Shown here: piece by piece, positions 47,598 to 55,886 of the stretch
Layout: each line of letters begins with the position of its first letter
Numbering within the stretch: the first letter of the stretch is position 1
Assembly (NCBI GenBank): GCA_963715815.1
Contig: OY970278.1
Span: forward strand, 2,170,001 to 2,234,000
Direction of reading: 5' to 3'
Source: JAFAMS01 sp963715815
GTDB taxonomy: Bacteria > Vulcanimicrobiota > Vulcanimicrobiia > Vulcanimicrobiales > Vulcanimicrobiaceae
DNA: 64,000 bases
Notes under the pieces: generated by a model
Databases searched by the model: none
Seen by the model: the letters and a program-made list of their open reading frames with translations, nothing else
What the model was told of the DNA's origin: nothing
Translations under genes and position numbers: made by a program

Positions 47598-49329
47598 CGG
47601 CAAGAGCTCGGGCGAGCTTCGGAGTCACGCTTGGTTTTCTTCGAAGAACGATCGCGACGGTTTTATACATCGCAGCTGGATGCGCAGCGAAGGCTTTGCG
47701 CCCGACGTTTTCGATGGACGCCCGGTCATCGGCATCTGCAATTCGTGGTCGGAGCTGACGTCGTGCAACGTGCACCTCCGGCGCATCGCTGAATCGGTGA
47801 AGCGCGGTGTGTGGGAAGCCGGCGGATGGCCGCTCGAATTCCCGACGATTTCGCTCGGCGAAACCTACATGCGCCCGACCGCGATGCTCTTCCGCAACCT
47901 CATGTCGATGGACGTCGAGGAATGCTTGCGCGCAAATCCCGTGGATGGCGTGGTGCTGCTTTCCGGGTGCGATAAAACGACGCCCGCGCAGCTGATGGGC
48001 GCCGCCAGCGTGGACTTGCCGGCGCTGCAAATCACGGGCGGTCCAATGCTCAACGGGAAATGGCGCGGCGAAGACATCGGTTCGGGTACGGCCGTCTGGC
48101 GACTGAGCGAAGACGTGCGCGCAGGCAAATTGACGACCGAAGAGTTCTTCGAAGCCGAAGCCGGTCAATCGCGTTCCAACGGCCACTGTATGACGATGGG
48201 GACCGCATCGACGATGGCAAGTATGTCGGAGGCGTTGGGTATGGCGCCGACCGGTAATGCCGCGATTCCCGCCGTCGATTCGCGCCGCTATGCGCTTGCG
48301 CAGCTCTCGGGCCGGCGCATTGTCGAAATGGTGCGCGAAGATTTGCGCATGTCGAAGATCGCAACGCGCGAAGCTTTCGAAAATGCGATCCGCGTCAACG
48401 CGGCGATCGGCGGCTCGACTAACGCGGTCATCCATCTGCTCGCGATCGCCGGACGCCTCGGCGTCCCTCTACAGCTCGATGATTTCGATCGACTCGGTCA
48501 CGATCTGCCGCTGCTCGTCAACCTGATGCCGTCGGGCAAATATTTGATGGAAGATTTCTATTACGCAGGCGGTGTCCCGGTCGTGATGCGCGAGCTTTCG
48601 AAGAATCGTCTGTTGAACGACGGCGCCATCACCGTGAGCGGTCAGACGGTGGGCGAAAACGTTGCCGAGGCAAAGAATTGGAATCCCGACGTCATCGGCA
48701 CGTTCGAGAAGCCGTTTCAAGAGCACGCCGGTATTGCGGTGCTAAGAGGAAGCTTGGCTCCAATCGGCGCCGTCATCAAACCGTCCGCGGCGACGCCGAA
48801 GCTGCTTAAGCACGGCGGACGCGCGGTCGTCTTCGAAAACGTCGAAGACTTTCACGCGCGCATCGACGATCCAAACTTGGACGTCGATGAAACGTGCGTG
48901 CTCGTCCTCAAAGGCGCAGGTCCGAAAGGTTATCCGGGCATGCCCGAAGTCGGCAACATGCCACTTCCGCCAAAAATTCTCGCCAAGGGAATCACCGACA
49001 TGGTGCGTGTCTCTGACGGGCGCATGAGCGGAACCGCGTACGGCACGGTCGTTTTGCACACGGCGCCGGAAGCCGCCAACGGCGGACCGCTCGGCCTCGT
49101 GAAAAGCGGCGACCGCATCGAGCTCGACGTCGAAGCCCGGCGCCTCGATCTCGCGGTGAGCGAAGCAGAACTCGATAACCGGCGGCGCGCGCAGCAATAC
49201 GCACCGGTGAGCTTCGGGCGCGGATACGGCAAGCTTTACGTCGAGCATGTGCTCGGCCCCGAGCGTGGCGCCGATCTCGATTTTCTGGTCGGTCACAGCG
49301 GGGCGTTCGTCGCGCGCGAGAGCCACTGA
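47569..49329 (+). CDS. IlvD/EDD-family sugar-acid dehydratase (L-arabonate type)
   Basis: A 586-residue Fe-S dehydratase. ATG 47569, with GGGAGGG ahead, is the true start, since IlvD/EDD similarity begins at FIHRSWMRSEGF near residue 33. Cysteines are in GICNSWSELTSCNVH, SGCDKTTPAQLMGA and ALQITGGPMLNG-region RGEDIGSGT. The family subset with these sequences acts on L-arabonate or D-xylonate and similar sugar acids, making a 2-keto-3-deoxy acid. A true amino-acid DHAD is less likely, as no other ilv gene is near. The two neighbouring MFS genes support sugar-acid import. Confidence 0.9.
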   Translation: MGAQPNGKRNGKSSGELRSHAWFSSKNDRDGFIHRSWMRSEGFAPDVFDGRPVIGICNSWSELTSCNVHLRRIAESVKRGVWEAGGWPLEFPTISLGETYMRPTAMLFRNLMSMDVEECLRANPVDGVVLLSGCDKTTPAQLMGAASVDLPALQITGGPMLNGKWRGEDIGSGTAVWRLSEDVRAGKLTTEEFFEAEAGQSRSNGHCMTMGTASTMASMSEALGMAPTGNAAIPAVDSRRYALAQLSGRRIVEMVREDLRMSKIATREAFENAIRVNAAIGGSTNAVIHLLAIAGRLGVPLQLDDFDRLGHDLPLLVNLMPSGKYLMEDFYYAGGVPVVMRELSKNRLLNDGAITVSGQTVGENVAEAKNWNPDVIGTFEKPFQEHAGIAVLRGSLAPIGAVIKPSAATPKLLKHGGRAVVFENVEDFHARIDDPNLDVDETCVLVLKGAGPKGYPGMPEVGNMPLPPKILAKGITDMVRVSDGRMSGTAYGTVVLHTAPEAANGGPLGLVKSGDRIELDVEARRLDLAVSEAELDNRRRAQQYAPVSFGRGYGKLYVEHVLGPERGADLDFLVGHSGAFVARESH

Positions 49330-49331
49330 CG

Positions 49332-50537
49332 ATGGCACGCGAGAGCATCTTCCGCTCTCGCGATTTCCGCCTTTTCTATTTCGGGCAAGCGGCTAGCTAC
49401 GTCGGCGATGGACTGCGGAGCATTGCGCTTCCGCTGCTCGTCTTCAAACTAACCGGCTCGGCACTCAATCTCGGTTTGACCTTTTCGCTTGAATGGTTTT
49501 CATTCGGCGTCTTTAGCTTAGTCGGCGGTTCGCTTGCCGACCGCCTAAACCGCAAGCGATTGATGATTTCCGCCGACGTCATTCGCTCGCTGATCATCCT
49601 GAGCTTTGCGCTCGGTTATCGCGGCGGATGGCTGACGTTGCCGTTGCTTTATGCCGGAATCGTCTTGCACACGGCGTGCGGTGCGGTCTTCAACGGTGGA
49701 CAGGCGTCGAGCATCCCGTATGTGCTCGGCAAAGCACGCGCAACGCGCGCCGTCGCCGCGCTGATCGGTACGGAGTCAGCCGTCAACACTGCTGTGCCGC
49801 CGATCGGCGGCGCGATCTTCGGACTCTTCGGTCCGTTCCCTGCGCTGCTCATAAATGCCGCGACGTACATCGCTTCGATCTTTTCGCTTGGCATCATTCG
49901 CGATCTCGGGCCGGAGACGACGACCGGCTTTCCACGCATTCACCACGTTGCCAGCGACATCGCCATCGGCTTTCGATTTCTGTTCGCGGACAATGCAATG
50001 CGCATCGTCACGTTTGCGTCTTTCATGGCGAATTTCTGGGGCAGTCTCGGGTTCACTGCATATGTTCCGTTCATCAAGCGCGATCTTGGTGGAACGGATT
50101 TCAGTGTCGGCATCGTCTTCGGCGCGCTCGGTGCCGGAACGGTGCTCGGCGCCCTCCTGGTTTCGCGCGTTCACACCACCTTCGGACAGAACATGGTGAT
50201 CGGTTATCTTTGGAGCTTCATCCAGCTCGGTTTGATCTGGACGAACAATGTGGCGATGGCGGCGATCATCTTAGGGTTGCTCTCGATCGCCGGCGGCTGG
50301 AACGTTTCCGCAACGCTCGGTTGGCGGATGCGCATCATCCCCGAAGAGACCGTCGGTCGTGTCTTCGGGGCGGCGCGTTTGCTGGTCTTATGTGGCACGC
50401 TTCCCGGCGCACTACTCGGCGGCGTGCTCGCCGATCGTTTCGGCGCGCGCACCGCCGTCGCAGTGAGCGCCATTGGGATCTCGCTCGTTATCGTGTGGCT
50501 AGTCTCGATGCGCACGGTTCGCGAGGAGCAGCGCTAA
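49332..50537 (+). CDS. Major facilitator superfamily transporter (EntS/macrolide-type)
   Basis: A 401-residue MFS protein with 12 helices. The cytoplasmic loop 2-3 GGSLADRLNRKRLMISAD is the MFS motif A. The pattern of RDFRLFYFGQAASYVGDGLRSIALPLLVFKLTGSALNLG at the N-terminus belongs to the EntS-like exporter group. It follows the dehydratase by two bases, and its stop overlaps the convergent DHA2 gene by 4 (CTAA). Export of a metabolite or drug is likely; exact role unknown. Confidence 0.88.
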   Translation: MARESIFRSRDFRLFYFGQAASYVGDGLRSIALPLLVFKLTGSALNLGLTFSLEWFSFGVFSLVGGSLADRLNRKRLMISADVIRSLIILSFALGYRGGWLTLPLLYAGIVLHTACGAVFNGGQASSIPYVLGKARATRAVAALIGTESAVNTAVPPIGGAIFGLFGPFPALLINAATYIASIFSLGIIRDLGPETTTGFPRIHHVASDIAIGFRFLFADNAMRIVTFASFMANFWGSLGFTAYVPFIKRDLGGTDFSVGIVFGALGAGTVLGALLVSRVHTTFGQNMVIGYLWSFIQLGLIWTNNVAMAAIILGLLSIAGGWNVSATLGWRMRIIPEETVGRVFGAARLLVLCGTLPGALLGGVLADRFGARTAVAVSAIGISLVIVWLVSMRTVREEQR

Positions 50538-52084
50538 GCCGCTTCGATCGCAATATGCTGCGGCTGCTGCGGATTGTGCGGCGCCGGCTTGCGAATCAAG
50601 AACACGAGCGGAGCCAGAACCAAGCTTAGTAACGCGAGGAACATCGATGCATCCGCAAACGCCATAGTCAGCGCTTCTCGATTTATGATGCCGAAGAGCT
50701 GGGCCAGCGGCAGCTTGTGCGCCAACCATGCAGCGATGGCGGGATTGCGCAGCGTTGCATTGCCGGCCAAATCGGAGAGGTGCGCAGCGGCGCGCCGATC
50801 CAAAAGCGTCACAAGAATTGCGGTCGAGATCGAGCCGCCGAGCTGTAAGGAGAGCGACGTGAACGCAACAGCCTTCGGCGCAACATCTTGCGGAACGGAA
50901 GAGAGTACGGCGATCGAGATCGGAACAAAGAGCATGCCAAGCCCGACGCCGCCCGTGACCTGCGCCCACAGGAACGTCCAGAACGTCGAAACCGACGTTG
51001 TGTCTATGCACTGCAAATAGTTCGAGATCGAGAGTAACAAGAAGCCGATTCCAAGCGACAGACGCGCGTCCAGCTTTCCTCGGCCGACCAAATTCGCGAT
51101 CGGAATCGTCGTTATCGCGATGCAGATCGCGCGAACGAATATCAACTCGCCCGAGAGCGTCGCCGTGAATCCCAAGATGCCCTGAACGTATTGCGGCAAG
51201 ATCACGATTGCGCCGTACAGCGACGCACCGACGGTAAACGCCAGCATCGAGCCCGACCACACGCTGCGGAACTTGAGCACGCGAAGATCGACGACCGGAT
51301 TGTTCGTCCTCAGCTCCCACCACACGAATGCGGCCAGAGCCAAGAAGGTCGTGGCGGTGAACAACTGGATCAGCCCAGAGTCAAACCATTCGCTGCGTTC
51401 GCCTTGTCCGAGGACGTACTGCAGCGAGCCGAGGCCGATTGCGAGTAGACTCAAGCCTACCGCGTCGATCGGCAGCTTACGCGGCTCCGTCGGATTGCGC
51501 AATCGCATAAGGATGATGATTCCCGCGAGCGTTCCCGGGACGAGGTTGATAAAAAACACCCAGTTCCACGCATAGTTGTCGGTCAAAACGCCGCCGAGGT
51601 AGGGGCCGACGCTGGGACCAACGATTGCACCGAGCGCAAATATTGCTTGACTCGCGCCCAGCTGTGCTTTCGGAAACGTGTCGCGCAGCGTCGCTTGCCC
51701 GGTTGCGATAAGTCCGCCGCCGAACGCACCTTGCACGACCCGCCAGAAGATCAGCTGCTCGATCGAGCTTGAGATACCGCACAGCATCGATGCGATCGTG
51801 AAACCGAAGATTGCTATTGCGTAATATTGCCGGCGTCCGAATCGCAGCTGAAGCCACGGTGTCAGCGGAATGACGACGACGGCCGAAATGATGTAACCCG
51901 TGACGATCCAAGCGCCTTCGTCGATTGTCGCGCCGAGATTTCCTTGAATCGTCGGCAGCGCAACGTTGACGATCGTCGTGTCGAGCGTTTGCAGCAACGT
52001 CGCGAGCATGACGCCGATGACGACGATCACGCGCGCGCTGCCGTACTCTACGACATTCGAACCGAGGTGGTCTTGCTGAGCCAT
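50534..52084 (-). CDS. DHA2-family MFS drug exporter (EmrB/QacA type)
   Basis: A 516-residue transporter with 14 helices. Family signatures: LDTTIVNVALPTIQGNLGA near residue 34 (TIVNVALP is the motif D1), the loop WLQLRFGRRQYY and the motif C GPSVGPYLGGVL near residue 155. It exports drugs or toxic organic acids with protons; no membrane fusion protein or TolC gene is adjacent. Convergent with the preceding exporter; the next gene on its strand is metK, 15 bases upstream, so read-through from the methionine cycle operon is possible. Confidence 0.9.
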   Translation of the reverse strand: MAQQDHLGSNVVEYGSARVIVVIGVMLATLLQTLDTTIVNVALPTIQGNLGATIDEGAWIVTGYIISAVVVIPLTPWLQLRFGRRQYYAIAIFGFTIASMLCGISSSIEQLIFWRVVQGAFGGGLIATGQATLRDTFPKAQLGASQAIFALGAIVGPSVGPYLGGVLTDNYAWNWVFFINLVPGTLAGIIILMRLRNPTEPRKLPIDAVGLSLLAIGLGSLQYVLGQGERSEWFDSGLIQLFTATTFLALAAFVWWELRTNNPVVDLRVLKFRSVWSGSMLAFTVGASLYGAIVILPQYVQGILGFTATLSGELIFVRAICIAITTIPIANLVGRGKLDARLSLGIGFLLLSISNYLQCIDTTSVSTFWTFLWAQVTGGVGLGMLFVPISIAVLSSVPQDVAPKAVAFTSLSLQLGGSISTAILVTLLDRRAAAHLSDLAGNATLRNPAIAAWLAHKLPLAQLFGIINREALTMAFADASMFLALLSLVLAPLVFLIRKPAPHNPQQPQHIAIEAA

Positions 52085-52099
52085 CCGGCCAGCAAAACC

Positions 52100-53329
52100 C
52101 TAACCGACGAGCGTCAGTTCCGGATCGGGTGGTGCGCCCTTGAGACCCGCAGCTTCGCGCAACTCGGCGGCCTTGTTGATCTTCTCCCAGGGCAGATCGA
52201 GATCGGAACGGCCGAAGTGCCCGTAGGCGGCAACCTGTTGATAGATTGGTCGGCGCAGGTTCAGGTGTCGGATGATCGCAGCCGGACGTAGATCGAAATG
52301 CTCGGCGACGAGCGCGGCGATCCGCTCTTCCTCGATCTTGCTCGTGCCGAACGTCTCAACCAGGACGCTGACCGGGTGCGCGACACCAATTGCATATGCG
52401 ATCTGCAGCTCGCAGCGATCGGCGAGGCCGGCTGCGACAACGTTCTTCGCCACGTAGCGCGCCATGTATGCGGCCGAGCGATCGACTTTGGTCGGATCCT
52501 TTCCACTGAACGCACCGCCACCGTGACGCGACATCCCGCCGTACGTATCGGCGATGATCTTGCGACCGGTCAAACCGGCATCACCCTTAGGTCCGCCGAT
52601 CACGAAGCGTCCGGTCGGATTAACCCAAACGCGCAGATCTTTATCGCGCAATGATTTCGGAATCACGTGATCGATCACGCGCTCCGTTACTTCCTGACGA
52701 ATCGTGTCGAGCGGGACATCGGGTTCGTGCTGTGTCGAGATGACGACCGCATCGACGCGAACGGGACGCTGTCCGTCGTACTCGACGGTAACCTGCGATT
52801 TGCCGTCCGGGCGCAGATACGGAATGTTCTCGTTTTTGCGAACCGATGCCAGCATACGCGTCAGATTGTGCGCGAGCGTAATCGGAAGCGGCATCAGCTC
52901 CGCGGTTTCGCGGCAGGCATAACCAAACATCATGCCCTGGTCGCCGGCACCGATGAGATCGAAGGCTTCGTGCGATCCCGCTTCTTTGGTCTCGAGTGCG
53001 TGATCGACGCCCATCGCGATGTCCGGCGATTGCTCGTCGATCGAAACGCTGACGCCGCAGGTTTCGGCATCGAAGCCAACGTGTGACTTCGTGTAGCCGA
53101 TGTCGGCGATCGTCTTGCGGACGATGCGGGGAATGTCGATGTAGCTGGTGGTCGTCACCTCACCGGCGATATGAATTTGACCGGTGATCGCAAACGTCTC
53201 GACGGCGACGCGACCATTTGGATCCTTGTCCATGATCGCGTCGAGAACGGCATCCGAAATCTGATCCGCAATCTTATCGGGATGACCCTCGGTTACCGAT
53301 TCGCTAGTGAACAATCTGCGATGCGCCAT
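52100..53329 (-). CDS. metK: S-adenosylmethionine synthetase MetK
   Basis: A 409-residue enzyme making SAM from methionine and ATP. Motifs: FTSESVTEGHPDKIADQISDAVLDA near residues 7-31, IGAGDQGMMFGYA near residue 127 and GGGAFSGKDPTKVDRSAAYMARYVAKN near residue 252. ATG 53329 is one base after the ahcY stop. Together with ahcY it runs the methyl cycle. Expression is probably governed by the structured leader ahead of ahcY. Confidence 0.97.
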   Translation of the reverse strand: MAHRRLFTSESVTEGHPDKIADQISDAVLDAIMDKDPNGRVAVETFAITGQIHIAGEVTTTSYIDIPRIVRKTIADIGYTKSHVGFDAETCGVSVSIDEQSPDIAMGVDHALETKEAGSHEAFDLIGAGDQGMMFGYACRETAELMPLPITLAHNLTRMLASVRKNENIPYLRPDGKSQVTVEYDGQRPVRVDAVVISTQHEPDVPLDTIRQEVTERVIDHVIPKSLRDKDLRVWVNPTGRFVIGGPKGDAGLTGRKIIADTYGGMSRHGGGAFSGKDPTKVDRSAAYMARYVAKNVVAAGLADRCELQIAYAIGVAHPVSVLVETFGTSKIEEERIAALVAEHFDLRPAAIIRHLNLRRPIYQQVAAYGHFGRSDLDLPWEKINKAAELREAAGLKGAPPDPELTLVG

Positions 53330-54601
53330 TTACGTGCCCTCCGACCAGGATGCGAGATACTTCGCCTGTTCCGGAGTCAGGGTGTCGATGCGAACGCCCA
53401 TCGATGCAAGCTTGAGCAGTGCAACTTCCTCGTCGATCGCTTCAGGGACCGGATAGACCTTTTTCTCTAAGCTCTTGTAGTGCTTGGCGAGATGCGCCGC
53501 CGCAAGGGCCTGATTGGCGAACGACATGTCCATGACCGCTGCGGGATGGCCTTCACCGGCCGCAAGATTCACGAGCCGTCCGTCCGCGAGAATCGAGACC
53601 TTCTTACCGTTCTTTAGCTTATAGCGCTCGACGAACGTGCGCGGATGCTCGCGCTCAGTAGAGATGCGTGCAAGCGACTCCAGATCGATCTCATCGTTGA
53701 AATGTCCGGAGTTACAGACGATCGCGCCGTCCTTCATCGAGTTGAAATGTGTCTCGTTGACGACGTGATAGTTACCCGTGACCGTCACGAAGACGTCGCC
53801 GAGCTTCGCGGCGTCGTTCATCGGCATTACCATGAAGCCGTCCATTACCGCTTCGATCGCTTTACGCGGATCGACTTCGGTCACGACGACGTGAGCGCCG
53901 AGCCCTTTGGCGCGTGAGGCCACACCGCGGCCGCACCATCCATAACCGCACACGACGACCGTCGAGCCCGCAATCAAGACGTTCGTCGCGCGGATGATGC
54001 CGTCGAGCGTCGATTGACCGGTTCCGTAGCGGTTGTCGAACATGTGCTTCGTCAACGCATCGTTGACGGCGATCACCGGGTACGGAAGAACGTTGTCCTT
54101 CTGCATCGCGCGCAGACGAATGACGCCGGTCGTCGTCTCTTCGCAACCGCCGATCATGCCGGCGAGCAAGTGCGGGTGTTTGGTCGTGATTGCCGTAACC
54201 AAATCGCAGCCGTCGTCCATCGACATCTGCGGCTTGCTAGCGATGACCGCTTCGATGTGGCTGTAATACGTATTGTTGTCTTCGCCTTTGATTGCGAAGG
54301 TCGGAATCTCGTACGTTTCCGCAAGCGCCGCCGCAACGTCGTCTTGTGTCGAAAGCGGATTGCTGGCACAGAGCGCAATCTGTGCGCCGCCGGCTTTAAG
54401 CGCGAGCACCAGATTCGCCGTCTCCGTCGTAACGTGCAGACACGCACCGATACGGATTCCGGCGAGCGGCTTCTCTTTTGCAAACCGATCCCGAATTTGA
54501 CCGAGGACCGGCATGAACGAGCCTGCCCATTCGATCCGCGAACGGCCGGCTTGTGCGAGGCTCGGATCTTTGATATCGCCGCGCGGCGTGGTTACTTGCA
54601 C
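53330..54601 (-). CDS. ahcY: S-adenosylhomocysteine hydrolase AhcY
   Basis: A 423-residue NAD-dependent enzyme cleaving SAH to adenosine and homocysteine. The NAD-binding VVCGYGWCGRGVASRAKGLGAHVVVTEVDP lies near residues 219-248, and the substrate-binding NDALTKHMFDNRYGTGQSTLDGI near residue 179 includes the catalytic Lys. The length is that of the shorter bacterial and archaeal form, without the 40-residue insert. GTG 54601 has GGGAG eight bases ahead; GTG lies in the loop of a GTTAC/GTAAC hairpin. First gene of the ahcY-metK pair. Confidence 0.96.
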   Translation of the reverse strand: MQVTTPRGDIKDPSLAQAGRSRIEWAGSFMPVLGQIRDRFAKEKPLAGIRIGACLHVTTETANLVLALKAGGAQIALCASNPLSTQDDVAAALAETYEIPTFAIKGEDNNTYYSHIEAVIASKPQMSMDDGCDLVTAITTKHPHLLAGMIGGCEETTTGVIRLRAMQKDNVLPYPVIAVNDALTKHMFDNRYGTGQSTLDGIIRATNVLIAGSTVVVCGYGWCGRGVASRAKGLGAHVVVTEVDPRKAIEAVMDGFMVMPMNDAAKLGDVFVTVTGNYHVVNETHFNSMKDGAIVCNSGHFNDEIDLESLARISTEREHPRTFVERYKLKNGKKVSILADGRLVNLAAGEGHPAAVMDMSFANQALAAAHLAKHYKSLEKKVYPVPEAIDEEVALLKLASMGVRIDTLTPEQAKYLASWSEGT

Positions 54602-54767
54602 TCTTGTAACTCCCAGCTAAAAAGTTTTTAAAGGCGCTCCGGCCCAGCCTGCGCGCCCCCCACACCTTCGGTGCGAGGCCCCCAGTAGCCCGGGCCTGCC
54701 TACATTACGAAGTGTTCACGATACCCCGAGGAGGCCCGGAACAACATTACATTTATCGGCCGAGAAA
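54602..54767 (-). promoter_or_regulatory. Structured leader upstream of ahcY-metK
   Basis: The 166-base gap between the PHP gene stop and the ahcY start is rich in inverted repeats. On the transcript: (1) a PHP terminator-like stem GGCCGA/TCGGCC (54758-54776); (2) an 8-bp long-range pair CCGGGCCU with AGGCCCGG (54732-54739 with 54690-54697); (3) a hairpin CGCACC-GAA-GGUGUG (54661-54675); (4) GGCGC/GCGCC enclosing GGC/GCC (54633-54657), followed by UUUAAAAACUUUUU; (5) a start-codon hairpin GUUAC/GUAAC (54591-54610). This could be an attenuator or riboswitch-like element sensing SAM or SAH. It does not match SAM-I, -II, -IV or SAH consensus as I know them. Confidence 0.5.
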
Positions 54768-55574
54768 CTATCGGCCAATAAGCTCAAGAAACGGCGCGAT
54801 ATCCCTCTCTTCTACGTCCATGCCGACGGTGCTTGAATTCCAGCGCGCATCGTGAAAGTCGGAGCCGGCCGTCATGACCAGCCCGAGCCGCTCCGCCTGG
54901 GCCCGGAAATGCGAGATCATCGGCGGCGTGTGGGTCGGATAGAAGACCTCGAGGCCCGCCACGCCCTGCTCGGCCATCTCGTCGATAATCGTGTAGTCCG
55001 AGAGCCGCCCGGGGTGGGCGAGGACAGGGACGCCTCCGGACCGTGCGATGGCGTCGATCGCCTCGGAGGCCGTGATGTGCGCGGAGGGGACGAACCCGGG
55101 GCCGCTGCGCCCCACCAGGTCGTTGAAGACCGTCTGCACGTCGCGGACCATCCCGGCCCGTACTAGCGCCTTCGCGACGTGCGGCCGGCCAAGGGACTCG
55201 CTGCCGTCGGCCTCGGCGGCCACCATCTCTTCGGTCACCGGATAGCCCGCTTGCGCCAGCTTCTCGATCATCGATTTGATGCGGACGGCGCGGGCCTGGC
55301 GGTTTGCCTCTAGCGTAGCGTGAATCGGCGCCGCAGCAGACGGATCGAAGCCGTAGCCGAGGATGTGAATGTCGACGCCGTCGCGGGTCGTGTTGATCTC
55401 GATCCCCGGCACGATCTGGGCACGGGAGTCAGGCAATTCGAGGTAGGCGCGCGTCGTGTCGTGATCGGTAATCGAAAAAATGCGGACACCGCGCCGGTCC
55501 ATAGACTCGACCAGCTCCGCAGTCGACAGACTCCCGTCGCTATTGCGCGTATGCGAGTGAAAATCGACGAGCAA
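54768..55574 (-). CDS. PHP-domain phosphoesterase
   Basis: A 268-residue PHP (polymerase and histidinol phosphatase) enzyme. Metal ligands: DFHSHTRNSDGSLS at residues 3-16, SITDHDTTRA near residue 36, HILGYGFD near residue 71 and PVLAHPGRLSD near residue 188; TAGSDFHDA near residue 235. Family members include nucleoside 3',5'-bisphosphate phosphatases and YciV RNase AM. It begins three bases after the spoVS stop and may be co-transcribed with the ymdB-spoVS set, suggesting nucleotide or RNA turnover. Confidence 0.9.
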   Translation of the reverse strand: MLVDFHSHTRNSDGSLSTAELVESMDRRGVRIFSITDHDTTRAYLELPDSRAQIVPGIEINTTRDGVDIHILGYGFDPSAAAPIHATLEANRQARAVRIKSMIEKLAQAGYPVTEEMVAAEADGSESLGRPHVAKALVRAGMVRDVQTVFNDLVGRSGPGFVPSAHITASEAIDAIARSGGVPVLAHPGRLSDYTIIDEMAEQGVAGLEVFYPTHTPPMISHFRAQAERLGLVMTAGSDFHDARWNSSTVGMDVEERDIAPFLELIGR

Positions 55575-55577
55575 GAT

Positions 55578-55886
55578 CTATTTAGATCGTCGCTCGACTG
55601 CGAGACGAATGGCGGTTCGGTCTTTTCCGTCGATTACCACGTCAATAAATTCCGGGATGCACACGAGATCGTAAGCGCTCGCCTCGAGGTACGAGCGAGC
55701 GATTGCAATCGCCTTCACGGCTTGATTGGTGGCGCCGGCGCCTATAGCTTGAAGTTCGGCGGTTTCACGTTCGCGCAATACGCCGGCGAGCGCACCGGCA
55801 ACCGAATTGGGATTGCTTTGCGCGGAGACTTTAAGGATGTGTGTTCCGGGACTGCGGGAGGACGGTGCGTTAGGACTTTCATTCAT
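55578..55886 (-). CDS. spoVS: Stage V sporulation protein S homologue (SpoVS)
   Basis: A 102-residue Alba-like nucleic-acid-binding protein. The core LKVSAQSNPNSVAGALAGVLRERETAELQAIGAGATNQAVKAIAIARSYL is highly conserved across SpoVS. The 24-residue N-terminal Ser/Pro tail is extra. ATG 55886 overlaps the ymdB stop (ATGA). SpoVS occurs in many non-sporulating bacteria next to ymdB, so sporulation is not implied. Confidence 0.95.
   Translation of the reverse strand: MNESPNAPSSRSPGTHILKVSAQSNPNSVAGALAGVLRERETAELQAIGAGATNQAVKAIAIARSYLEASAYDLVCIPEFIDVVIDGKDRTAIRLAVERRSK

Noticed and set aside
47569..49329. Biosynthetic dihydroxy-acid dehydratase IlvD
   Set aside because: Sequence matches the sugar-acid dehydratase branch (FIHRSWMRSEGF, GGPMLNG), and no branched-chain biosynthesis genes are nearby.
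50499..51323. 274-residue reverse-strand frame
   Set aside because: It is an alternative frame of the DHA2 transporter on the same strand, Arg/His-rich with no domain similarity.
54602..54767. Known SAM or SAH riboswitch class ahead of ahcY
   Set aside because: I compared the leader with SAM-I, SAM-II, SAM-IV and SAH motif consensus as I remember them; conserved core bases are absent. Kept only as an unclassified structured leader.
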